This document shows, one piece after another, positions 42,890 through 50,690 of a stretch of DNA of 64,000 nucleotides (the stretch's first letter is position 1; each line of letters begins with the position of its first letter). The notes below the pieces were generated by a model. The model was given only the letters and a program-made list of their open reading frames with translations. It ran no database searches and had not been told where the DNA came from. Both the position numbers and the translations under genes were made by a program. Location: the NCBI GenBank assembly GCA_934589155.1, contig CAKTNP010000003.1:1-64000 (forward strand). The letters are read 5' to 3'. Origin of the DNA: an uncultured Oscillospiraceae bacterium (lineage in GTDB: Bacteria; Bacillota; Clostridia; Oscillospirales; Oscillospiraceae).

Positions 42890-42921
42890 GGAGGCGCTGC
42901 CGCGGCAGCGCCTCCTTTTTT
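42890..42921 (+). terminator. Terminator of rny
   Basis: GGAGGCGCTGCC and GGCAGCGCCTCC with a two-base loop, then TTTTTT. Confidence 0.93.
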
Positions 42922-42962
42922 GTAAAATCCGACGGAATGCCCCGGACTTTTTGCCTTACCTG

Positions 42963-42991
42963 TGTACAAACGCCTGAAACTGTGTTATAAT
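42963..42991 (+). promoter_or_regulatory. Promoter of the sugar transferase gene
   Basis: TGTACA, 17 bp, TATAAT. Confidence 0.5.
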
Positions 42992-43053
42992 CCCATACAC
43001 CCGGAGAGAGTCCCTGTTCGCCTCCGGCAAGAACGTTGGGTCGAGGTTATGCT

Positions 43054-44493
43054 ATGTATAAAAAGAACGGAAGCCGGCTGGTGAAGCATCTGGACTTCCT
43101 GATTTTGGATCTGTTCGCCCTGGAGCTGTCCTATGTCCTGGGCTATTATCTCCGCTTTCACAGCCAGGCCGCCGCGCCGGTGTCCAAGTCCTTGTATGTG
43201 CTGATGGCGGTGCTGCTGGGGAGCCTGCTTATGGTGGTGAACCTGGTGTCCGACGGCTATGAGGGGATCCTGCACCGGGGCTATGCCAAGGAGCTGGCCC
43301 GGGTCCTGTTCGAGACGGTGGCTGTCTTTGCCCTGGTGTCGGCCTACCTGTTTTTGTCCAAGGACGCCGTCAGCCTGTCCCGGCTGGCGATCCTGTACAC
43401 TATGTGTTTGTTCCTGATCCTGGATTACGGGGGACGGGGCCTTTTGAAGCACCTGGTGCGCCGCCGCCTGGTCCGGAACCCGGAGCGGTCTATGCTGATC
43501 TATACCACCGAGGCCCAGGCGGAGACCGCCGCTCGGCGGATTCTGGAGAACGAGGTCCGGGACTTCCGCCTGGCGGGCATCATCCTTCACGACGGCGAGT
43601 GCCTCACCACCCGGGACGGCCAGGAGCGGACCATCTGCGGCGTGCCCGTGGTGGCCAGCCGGTCCACGGCGGTGAGCTATATCTGCACCGGCTGGGTGGA
43701 CGAGGTCCTCATTGACCTGCCCGCCAATACCACGGCCCCCGGGGACCTGGTGAACCAGCTGATCCTCATGGGCGTGGCGGTCCATCAGACCCTGCCCGGA
43801 CGGGACGATATGAACGAGCGGAACCAGTTTGTGGAGCGGATCTGCGGCCGTACCGTGGTCACCACCACCATCAACAGCATGACGGCGGGCCAGGCCCTGT
43901 GCAAGCGGCTCATGGATATTCTGGGCGGCCTGGTGGGCAGCCTGGGGACCCTGATTTTGACCCTGTTCGTAGGCCCCGCCATTTTCATCAAATCTCCCGG
44001 CCCCATTTTCTTCAAGCAGAAGCGGGTGGGCAAAAACGGCAAGGTTTTCACCATCTATAAATTCCGCAGCATGTATCTGGACGCCGAGGAGCGGAAAAAG
44101 GAACTGGAAGAGAAGAACAAGATGGAGGGCCTGCTTTTCAAGGTGGACGACGACCCCCGGATCATCAAGGGCGTAGGCTCCTTCATCCGCAAGCATTCCA
44201 TCGACGAATTCCCCCAGTTTTTCAACGTGCTGAAGGGGGACATGAGCCTGGTGGGCACCCGCCCCCCCACATTGGACGAGTGGAACCGGTATGAACCCCA
44301 CCACCGGCTCCGCATGGCAGCCAAGCCTGGCCTTACCGGTATGTGGCAGGTCAGCGGCCGCAGCGACATCGTAGATTTTGAAGAAGTGGTTCGCCTGGAC
44401 GAGAAGTACATCCGCAACTGGGACATTGCCATGGACCTGCGGATCCTTTTGAAGACCGTCGAGGTGGTATTCACCGGCAAGGGCGCCGAATAA
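43054..44493 (+). CDS. Polyprenyl-phosphate sugar-1-phosphate transferase (exopolysaccharide initiation)
   Basis: 479 residues of the WcaJ/PssY type. Four N-terminal transmembrane segments (about 14-115), a CoA-binding-like domain (about 140-250), a further membrane segment (about 285-310) and the bacterial sugar transferase domain with KSPGPIFFKQKRVGKNG, IYKFRSM, and KPGLTGMWQVSGRS. It moves a sugar phosphate onto undecaprenyl phosphate to start a surface polysaccharide. No other glycosyltransferases are adjacent. ATG at 43054 has GAGG upstream; a TTG at 43036 is less likely. Confidence 0.92.
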   Translation: MYKKNGSRLVKHLDFLILDLFALELSYVLGYYLRFHSQAAAPVSKSLYVLMAVLLGSLLMVVNLVSDGYEGILHRGYAKELARVLFETVAVFALVSAYLFLSKDAVSLSRLAILYTMCLFLILDYGGRGLLKHLVRRRLVRNPERSMLIYTTEAQAETAARRILENEVRDFRLAGIILHDGECLTTRDGQERTICGVPVVASRSTAVSYICTGWVDEVLIDLPANTTAPGDLVNQLILMGVAVHQTLPGRDDMNERNQFVERICGRTVVTTTINSMTAGQALCKRLMDILGGLVGSLGTLILTLFVGPAIFIKSPGPIFFKQKRVGKNGKVFTIYKFRSMYLDAEERKKELEEKNKMEGLLFKVDDDPRIIKGVGSFIRKHSIDEFPQFFNVLKGDMSLVGTRPPTLDEWNRYEPHHRLRMAAKPGLTGMWQVSGRSDIVDFEEVVRLDEKYIRNWDIAMDLRILLKTVEVVFTGKGAE

Positions 44494-44504
44494 ACGGAGG
44501 GCAT

Positions 44505-45494
44505 ATGCTGAAAGACGAGATCCTGGCCCTGCTGCGGGACACCGGGGACTATGTTTCCGGCCAGGAAATGAGCAGCCGTCTGGGGGTGACCCGGGCGGCG
44601 GTGTGGAAGGCCGTGGAGACCCTGCGGCAGGAGGGCTATGAGATCGACTCCGTGACCCGCCGGGGCTACCGGCTGGCCGCCGTGCCGGACCGCCTGACCC
44701 AGGGGGAGGTCCTGGCCTGCCTGGGGGACAGTCCCTGGCGGGACCGGGTCCGGGTCCTGGATACGGTGGAGTCCACCAATAATCTGTGCAAGACCCTGGC
44801 GGCCCAGGGGGCTCCCGACGGCACCGTGATCCTGGCAGATCACCAGACCGGGGGCCGGGGCCGCATGGGCCGGTCCTTCTTCTCGCCTCCCGGCATGGGG
44901 GTGTATCTGTCCGTGATCCTGCGGCCGGATACGGCGCCTCAGAACCTTTTGCACCTGACCTGCGCCTTTGCCGCCGCCATGTGCGATGCCGTGGAGCGGG
45001 CCTGCGGCCTCAGGCCGGAGATTAAGTGGACCAATGACCTGATTCACGGGAGCCGGAAGCTGTCGGGGATCCTGACGGAGCTGTCTATCGAGGCCGAAAG
45101 CGGCCGCGTGCAGTATGCGGTCCTGGGCATCGGCGTGAACTGTGGTCAGAAGCCCGGAGATTTTCCTCCGGAGGTGGCCGATAAGGCCGGGTCCCTGTCC
45201 ATGGCCGTTGGCGGTCCCGTGGACCGGAACCGTCTGGCGGCGGAGATGATCCGTTCGTCGGAGGAGCTGTCCCGGACCCTGCTGACGGAAAAAGCCTGTT
45301 GGATGGAAAAATACCGCCGGGACTGCATGACCATTGGCAAGGACGTGGAGGTCCTGCGCTTTGACGCCATGGAAAAGGGCCGGGCCCTGGGTGTGGACGA
45401 AAACGGGGGCCTGGTGGTCCGGTACCCCGACGGACGGGAAGAGACCGTATCCTCCGGCGAAGTCAGTGTCCGGGGGCTTTACGGATATGTATAA
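44505..45494 (+). CDS. birA: Bifunctional biotin-protein ligase / biotin operon repressor
   Basis: 329 residues. N-terminal winged helix (about 1-62, SRLGVTRAAVWKAVETLRQ), then the catalytic domain with the biotin/ATP loop GGRGRMGRSF and KWTNDL (usual KWPNDL), and a C-terminal SH3-like domain. It attaches biotin to carboxylases and, with its DNA-binding domain, can repress biotin genes; none are in the window. Confidence 0.95.
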   Translation: MLKDEILALLRDTGDYVSGQEMSSRLGVTRAAVWKAVETLRQEGYEIDSVTRRGYRLAAVPDRLTQGEVLACLGDSPWRDRVRVLDTVESTNNLCKTLAAQGAPDGTVILADHQTGGRGRMGRSFFSPPGMGVYLSVILRPDTAPQNLLHLTCAFAAAMCDAVERACGLRPEIKWTNDLIHGSRKLSGILTELSIEAESGRVQYAVLGIGVNCGQKPGDFPPEVADKAGSLSMAVGGPVDRNRLAAEMIRSSEELSRTLLTEKACWMEKYRRDCMTIGKDVEVLRFDAMEKGRALGVDENGGLVVRYPDGREETVSSGEVSVRGLYGYV

Positions 45495-45513
45495 AGAAAA
45501 AGGAGGAACCATT

Positions 45514-46038
45514 ATGAATGAAGCCATGAAAAACATGCTGACCCGGAGGAGCTGCCGGAAGTATCAGGACAAGCCCGTGCCCCAGGAGCTGCTGGAGCAG
45601 GTGCTTCTGGCGGGATCCTATGCCCCCAGCGCCCTGAACCGGCAGCCCGGAAAGGTGGTGGTCCTGCGGGATCCGGAGGAGATCCGAGAGCTGGAGCAGT
45701 GGAATTCCGAAATCGCCGGCGGCGCCCGCGTGGGGACGCATATGTTTTACGGTGCGCCGGTGGTGCTGGTGGTCCTGGTTCGGAACGTATCCACGGCGGT
45801 GGAGGACGGCAGCCTGATTCTGGGCAATCTCATGCTGGCGGCTCACAGCCTGGGCCTGGGTTCCTGCTGGATCCATCGGGCCCGGGAGGAGTTTGACAGC
45901 CCCCGGGGCAAGGAGCTCCTGAAAAAATGGGGCATCGAGGGGGACTATATCGGCGTGGGCCACTGCATCCTGGGCTATCCGGATGGGGACCTGCCCAAGG
46001 CCAAGGATCGTACCCCGGATTTTGCCATTTGGCGTTGA
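45514..46038 (+). CDS. Nitroreductase-family flavoprotein
   Basis: 174 residues. FMN-binding arginines in RRSCRKYQDKPV at the N-terminus and SYAPSALNRQPGK, with GLGSCWIHR near the C-terminus. Acts as an NAD(P)H-dependent reductase of quinones or nitro compounds, substrate not evident. Begins 19 bp after birA with AGGAGG, likely cotranscribed. Confidence 0.92.
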   Translation: MNEAMKNMLTRRSCRKYQDKPVPQELLEQVLLAGSYAPSALNRQPGKVVVLRDPEEIRELEQWNSEIAGGARVGTHMFYGAPVVLVVLVRNVSTAVEDGSLILGNLMLAAHSLGLGSCWIHRAREEFDSPRGKELLKKWGIEGDYIGVGHCILGYPDGDLPKAKDRTPDFAIWR

Positions 46039-46073
46039 GTGTCCAAAAATCCCGAATTTTTTCCGGGGAGATA

Positions 46074-46102
46074 TTGCAAAAATCCCCGGGAGCGGATATA
46101 CT
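46074..46102 (+). promoter_or_regulatory. Promoter of the 94-aa membrane-anchored protein gene
   Basis: TTGCAA, 17 bp, TATACT. Confidence 0.65.
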
Positions 46103-46139
46103 AGACCTGTAAACCGAAAAATAAAAGGAGGCCCTTTTT

Positions 46140-46424
46140 ATGAAGTGTATCAAGACTCTTTTGAAGCTGGCCGCGGCCCTGGCTGCCGTAGGCGCCGCCC
46201 TGTTTGTGGTGTATAAGTACTGGGATAAGATCATGGAGAAGCTGGACGCTTTGAAGAGCAAGTGCTTCATCTGCACCTCCAACGATGTGGAGGAGCCGGT
46301 GGAGGCCCCTGCTGAGGAGCCCAAGGAGACCACCGAGCCTGCCCAGGAGGCCCCTGCGGAAGAGACCGCGGAGGAGCCCGCTTCTTCCGAAGAGACCGTC
46401 ACCGAGGCGGACTTCGCCGAGTAA
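46140..46424 (+). CDS. Small membrane-anchored acidic protein of unknown function
   Basis: 94 residues. Short basic N-terminus, one hydrophobic segment (about 8-25), a basic stretch with two Cys (KSKCFIC), then a tail of about 45 residues rich in Glu, Pro, Ala and Thr (EEPVEAPAEEP, EETAEEPASSEE). AGGAGG precedes the ATG, and the gene has its own promoter and terminator, which supports expression. Family not recognised. The tail may face outside as a spacer or stay in the cytoplasm; topology is ambiguous. Confidence 0.75.
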   Translation: MKCIKTLLKLAAALAAVGAALFVVYKYWDKIMEKLDALKSKCFICTSNDVEEPVEAPAEEPKETTEPAQEAPAEETAEEPASSEETVTEADFAE

Positions 46425-46453
46425 GAGCGGACAAAATCTGACACAAATCTGAC

Positions 46454-46497
46454 GCAAAAGCCTGCGGCCCCGGACCATCCGGAGCCGCGGGCTTTTT
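46454..46497 (+). terminator. Terminator of the 94-aa gene
   Basis: AAAGCCTGCGGC...GCCGCGGGCTTTTTA, an imperfect long stem followed by TTTTT. Confidence 0.85.
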
Positions 46498-46561
46498 ATA
46501 TGTACGGGAGGGTTCGCCGGGGCCTCCGCCTAGAATTTTCAGAGACAGCAAGCGGAAGCCG

Positions 46562-46600
46562 AAAAATTGCAGGGGACCGACACCCATCGGCCCCCTGCAA
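46562..46600 (-). terminator. Terminator of radC-uvrB
   Basis: TTGCAGGGG-CCGA and TCGG-CCCCTGCAA pair with one mismatch (46567-46600), followed on the minus strand by TTTTTC. Confidence 0.82.
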
Positions 46601-46618
46601 ACATTAAATTTACCGGAT

Positions 46619-48580
46619 TTACTGCTTCCCCCGCAGCTCGATGATCTGATCCCGCAGCACGGCGGCGTACTCGAACTCCATCATCCGAGCAGCCTCCTTC
46701 ATTTCCTTTTCCAGCCGGGAAATCTCCCGTTCCCGTTCCACCTTGGTCATCTTTACGCCGTCCTTGCGACGGCCCTCCCCGGTGGCGGAGGAAATTTCAA
46801 TGAGATCCCGTACGGACTTGATGACGGTTTTCGGCACAATGCCGTTGGCCTTGTTGTATTCGTCCTGAATGGCCCGGCGGCGCTCGGTCTCGTCAATGGC
46901 GGCCTTCATGGCGGCGGTCATGTCGTCGGCGTACATAATGACCCGGCCCTCGGCGTTTCGGGCTGCCCGGCCGATGGTCTGAATGAGGCTGGTCTCGGAC
47001 CGGAGGAATCCCTCCTTGTCCGCGTCCAGAATGGCCACCAGGCTCACCTCCGGCAGGTCCAGACCCTCCCGCAGCAGGTTGATGCCCACAAGAACGTCGA
47101 ATTTCGCCATTCTGAGGTCCCGGATGATCTCCATCCGCTCCATGGCGGACACGTCGGAGTGCATGTACCGGACCCGGATCCCGGCCTTTTGCAGATAGGC
47201 CGTCAAATCCTCCGCCATTTTCTTGGTCAGGGTGGTGACCAGGGTTCGTTCCTGCTTCTCCGTGGTCCGGTTGATCTCGCCGATCAGGTCGTCGATCTGC
47301 CCCATAATGGGCCGGACCTCCACCTTGGGGTCCAGGAGCCCTGTGGGCCGGATCACCTGCTCGGCAATCTGACCGGACCGGCTCCGCTCATACTCCGCCG
47401 GGGTGGCGGACACATAGATCACCTGGTTGATCTTTTTCTGAAACTCCGGGAAATTCAGGGGCCGGTTGTCATAGGCCGAGGGCAGCCGGAATCCGTAGTT
47501 CACCAGGGCGTCCTTCCGGCTCCGGTCCCCGGCATACATGGCCCGGACCTGGGGAATGGTCACGTGGCTCTCGTCGATGAACATGAGAAAATCCTTGGGG
47601 AAGTAATCCAATAGGGTGGTGGGCGGCGTCCCCGGCGCCCGGCCGGAGATCACCCGGGAGTAGTTCTCGATGCCGGAGCAGAACCCCAGCTCTCCCATCA
47701 TCTCCAGGTCATAGTTGGTCCGCTGGGCAATGCGCTGGGCCTCCAGCAGCTTGTTCTGGGCCTGGAACAGGGCCACCTGCTGGTCGCACTCCGCCCGGAT
47801 CTCCCCCATGGCCCGTTCCATCTTGTCCCGGGTGGTCACATAGTGGCTGGCGGGGTAAATGGCAACGTGCTGGATGAACCGCTCCGGCATCCCCGTGACG
47901 GCGTTGATCTCCGAGATTCGGTCGATCTCGTCCCCGAAGAATTCAATGCGGATGGCCCGGCCGTTCCAGTAGGCGGGATAAATCTCCACCGTGTCCCCTC
48001 GGACCCGGAAGTGGTTCCGGGAGAAGTCCAGGTCATTGCGCTCATAGCGGATCTCGGACAGCTTCCGCAGCAGCTCGTCAATGGGCTTTTCCATGCCCAC
48101 CCGCAGGGAGATCACCATGTTTTTGTAGTCAATGGGGTCGCCCAGGCCGTAGATGCAGGACACGGAGGACACCACGATCACGTCTCGCCGCTCGAAGAGA
48201 GAGGCGGTGGCGGAGTGCCGCAGCCGCTCGATCTCGTCGTTGATGGCGGAGTCCTTCTCAATATAGGTGTCCGTGGAGGCGATATAGGCCTCGGGCTGGT
48301 AGTAGTCGTAGTAGGAAATAAAGTATTCCACGGCGTTTTCCGGGAAAAACTCCCGGAACTCCGAGCAGAGCTGGGCCGCCAGGGTCTTGTTGTGGGCCAG
48401 CACCAGGGTGGGCCGGTTGAGCTTTTCGATGACGCTGGCCATGGTAAAGGTCTTGCCGGAGCCGGTGACGCCCAAGAGGGTCTGCTCATCCAGCCCCAGC
48501 TCTACGCCCCGGACCAGCTTTTCGATGGCCTGGGGCTGATCCCCGGAGGGCGTGTATTCCGAATGCAGCTTAAAATCCAT
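46619..48580 (-). CDS. uvrB: Excinuclease ABC subunit B
   Basis: 653 residues, normal for UvrB. Walker [13 protein letters not shown] (about 38-49), beta-hairpin segment [14 protein letters not shown] box, helicase motifs through TIGRAARN, and a C-terminal UVR coiled coil (about 620-650) that contacts UvrC. DNA-damage verification after UvrA. It starts 12 bp after radC and shares its transcript. Confidence 0.97.
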   Translation of the reverse strand: MDFKLHSEYTPSGDQPQAIEKLVRGVELGLDEQTLLGVTGSGKTFTMASVIEKLNRPTLVLAHNKTLAAQLCSEFREFFPENAVEYFISYYDYYQPEAYIASTDTYIEKDSAINDEIERLRHSATASLFERRDVIVVSSVSCIYGLGDPIDYKNMVISLRVGMEKPIDELLRKLSEIRYERNDLDFSRNHFRVRGDTVEIYPAYWNGRAIRIEFFGDEIDRISEINAVTGMPERFIQHVAIYPASHYVTTRDKMERAMGEIRAECDQQVALFQAQNKLLEAQRIAQRTNYDLEMMGELGFCSGIENYSRVISGRAPGTPPTTLLDYFPKDFLMFIDESHVTIPQVRAMYAGDRSRKDALVNYGFRLPSAYDNRPLNFPEFQKKINQVIYVSATPAEYERSRSGQIAEQVIRPTGLLDPKVEVRPIMGQIDDLIGEINRTTEKQERTLVTTLTKKMAEDLTAYLQKAGIRVRYMHSDVSAMERMEIIRDLRMAKFDVLVGINLLREGLDLPEVSLVAILDADKEGFLRSETSLIQTIGRAARNAEGRVIMYADDMTAAMKAAIDETERRRAIQDEYNKANGIVPKTVIKSVRDLIEISSATGEGRRKDGVKMTKVEREREISRLEKEMKEAARMMEFEYAAVLRDQIIELRGKQ

Positions 48581-48592
48581 AGTGCCTCCTCC

Positions 48593-49294
48593 TTATGGGC
48601 GCAGGGGCGAGGGCTGGCAGGGCGCAAAGAGCCGGGAATCCGCCAGGGAAACAAAGTCCTCGTCCGCGACGATGATGTGATCCGCCAGGATAATGCCCAC
48701 GGCGTCCAGGGCCTGGGCCAGACGGCGGGTGGTCTCCACATCCTCCCGGCTGGGCAGGGCAATGCCGCTGGGATGATTGTGGGCCAGCACCACGGAAATG
48801 GCGTTGGCCGCCAGAGCGCATTCCACGATCCTGCGGGTGGGGACCCCGGCGGAGTTGACGCTGCCCCGGCCGATCTCCTGGCAGGAAATGACCCGGCACT
48901 TGGCGTCCAGACATAACAGGCATACCACCTCGTCCCGGAATCCGAAGAACCGGGGAATGAGATAGTCCCCGCATTGGGCGGTAGAGGTGAGATAGGGCCG
49001 GTCCTCCTGGCGGCTGACCATGTACCGGCGGCACAGGGCCGGGATCAGACTGATGAGGGTGGCGGCGTGGGGCCCCATCCCCGGCACCTGGGCCAGGGTC
49101 TCTGCGGGAGCCTCCAGCACGCCGGATAGACTGCCGAAGCGCCGTAGGAGCTCATGGGCGATGGGGTTGGTGTCCTGCCGGGGCAGGGCGTAGAACAACA
49201 GCAGCTCCAGCACGTTGATTTCGTCAAAGCCCTCCAGCCCCTCCTCCAGGAAGCGGTTTTTCAGCCGATCCCGGTGGCCTGCGTGGATTGACAT
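48593..49294 (-). CDS. radC: RadC-family JAB-domain protein
   Basis: 233 residues. Helix-hairpin-helix (VPGMGPHAATLI, about 65-76) followed by a JAB/MPN metalloprotein domain with AHNHPSG and the downstream Asp (about 180-195). The biological role of RadC is unsettled despite the repair name. ATG at 49294 has GGAGGGA upstream; a longer frame to 49465 is rejected. Head of a radC-uvrB transcript. Confidence 0.93.
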   Translation of the reverse strand: MSIHAGHRDRLKNRFLEEGLEGFDEINVLELLLFYALPRQDTNPIAHELLRRFGSLSGVLEAPAETLAQVPGMGPHAATLISLIPALCRRYMVSRQEDRPYLTSTAQCGDYLIPRFFGFRDEVVCLLCLDAKCRVISCQEIGRGSVNSAGVPTRRIVECALAANAISVVLAHNHPSGIALPSREDVETTRRLAQALDAVGIILADHIIVADEDFVSLADSRLFAPCQPSPLRP

Positions 49295-49487
49295 AAAAAT
49301 CCCTCCAGATGAAAATGGAAAATCTCTTGCTATTTCCCAAAAAAATTGTAGAATAAGAATATAACCTGCGGAAAAAGAAGAAATGTCATTTTTAGACATA
49401 TATCTGGGAAGAAATGGAAATGAAACCCTGGGTGATTTGCCCGTTTCGGCGCAAGATAAAGACAAAACGGATCATTGGGAGGATATG

Positions 49488-50567
49488 ATGGAGACAGAAA
49501 GCACCATGCTGGACCTGCTGACGGTGCCGGCCTTCACCGTGGAAAGCGGTACGATCGCGTATGCAAACCGGGCGGCGCAGGACGCCATGCTATGTGTCGG
49601 GGATCCGGTGGAACCCCTTTTGGTGACGGGGCAGCAGGAGCTGGCGGCTATGAAATCCGGCAGCCTGTTTCTGACCATGAAGCTCATGGGCAAGCCTCGG
49701 GAGGCTTCGGTCCACGCCCACGGCGCCGACCGGATCTTTGTGGTGGAGCAGGAGGATATGGATTCCGACCTGCAGCTGCTGACCCTGGCGGCCTCCAAAC
49801 TCCGGGAGCCGCTGAATGACGTGATGATGCTGACGGACCAGATGTTCCCGGGCCTCATGGAGTCGGAGAATCCGGAGCTTCGGCGGCAAATGGCCCAGAT
49901 GAACCGAGGCCTGTTCCGGATCCTGCGGACGGTGGGAAATATGTCCGATGCGGGAGAGTTCCTGGCCCTGGACCGGGAGCTCCAAATGGAGCCTACGGAG
50001 CTTTGCAGCTTCTTCGCCGAGGTGGCGGAGAAGGCGGAGAACCTGACCGGCGGGGCAGGGGTGGAGGTCCAATACCTGTGCCCGCCTGCGGACCTGGTGG
50101 CCATGGCCGACCGGGCCAAGCTGGAGCGGGCGGCCTATAATCTTCTGTCCAATGCCCTGAAGTTTACCCCGCCGGGGGGACACATTCAGGTGGAGCTGAA
50201 AAAACGGGGGAATCTGGCCGTCTTCCGGGTGACCGACGACGGCGAGGGGATCCCGGACGACATTCTGGGCACGGTCTACGCCCGGTTCCGCCGGGAGCCC
50301 AGCCCCGGGGACACCCGCTGGGGCATCGGCCTGGGCCTGCCCCTGGTCCGCCGGACGGCGGCCTTCCACGGTGGCTCCCTGCTGCTGTACAGAACGCCGG
50401 AGGGCGGCACCGCCGCCGCCATGACCATTCGCCTCCGGGAGGTCCGGGGAGACAAGGTCTCCGCCCCGGTGCTCCGGGTGGATTATACCGGCGAGCATGA
50501 CCACGGCCTGGTGGAAATGGCGGACTGTCTGCCCTGGCAGGCATTTGAGCCCGGGGATATCAACTGA
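49488..50567 (+). CDS. Soluble histidine-kinase-like protein lacking the phospho-acceptor His
   Basis: 359 residues from ATG 49488 (GGGAGG upstream); an in-frame ATG at 49383 would add 35 residues with poor ribosome site. No membrane segment. A PAS-like domain (about 7-90), then a dimerisation-like helix where the expected H-E-L-R-x-P-L reads SKLREPL (Ser103 in place of His), then an intact ATPase domain: N-box NLLSNALKFTPPGG, G1 DDGEGIPDD, G2 GIGLGLPLV. No response regulator is adjacent. It runs between radC-uvrB and uvrA on the opposite strand. It may be a signalling ATPase or scaffold rather than a classic kinase. Confidence 0.8.
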   Translation: METESTMLDLLTVPAFTVESGTIAYANRAAQDAMLCVGDPVEPLLVTGQQELAAMKSGSLFLTMKLMGKPREASVHAHGADRIFVVEQEDMDSDLQLLTLAASKLREPLNDVMMLTDQMFPGLMESENPELRRQMAQMNRGLFRILRTVGNMSDAGEFLALDRELQMEPTELCSFFAEVAEKAENLTGGAGVEVQYLCPPADLVAMADRAKLERAAYNLLSNALKFTPPGGHIQVELKKRGNLAVFRVTDDGEGIPDDILGTVYARFRREPSPGDTRWGIGLGLPLVRRTAAFHGGSLLLYRTPEGGTAAAMTIRLREVRGDKVSAPVLRVDYTGEHDHGLVEMADCLPWQAFEPGDIN

Positions 50568-50579
50568 ACAGCGGTTTTG

Positions 50580-50601
50580 GCATCGCCCTTCGGGGCGATG
50601 C
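50580..50601. repeat. GCATCGCCC palindrome, copy 1
   Basis: GCATCGCCC-TTCG-GGGCGATGC, 9-bp stem with a UUCG-type tetraloop; identical to 50659-50680. Confidence 0.8.
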
Positions 50602-50658
50602 GAAGACTGGCGGAAAAATCCTTTGGCTTTTTCTGCCAAAGAGCTTGCAGCCTGCTGT

Positions 50659-50690
50659 GCATCGCCCTTCGGGGCGATGCTTTTTATTTT
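50659..50690 (+). terminator. Terminator of the kinase-like gene (palindrome copy 2)
   Basis: The same palindrome as at 50580-50601, here followed by TTTTTATTTT. A further inverted repeat (TGGCGGAAAAA...TTTTTCTGCCA) lies between the two copies. Confidence 0.85.
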
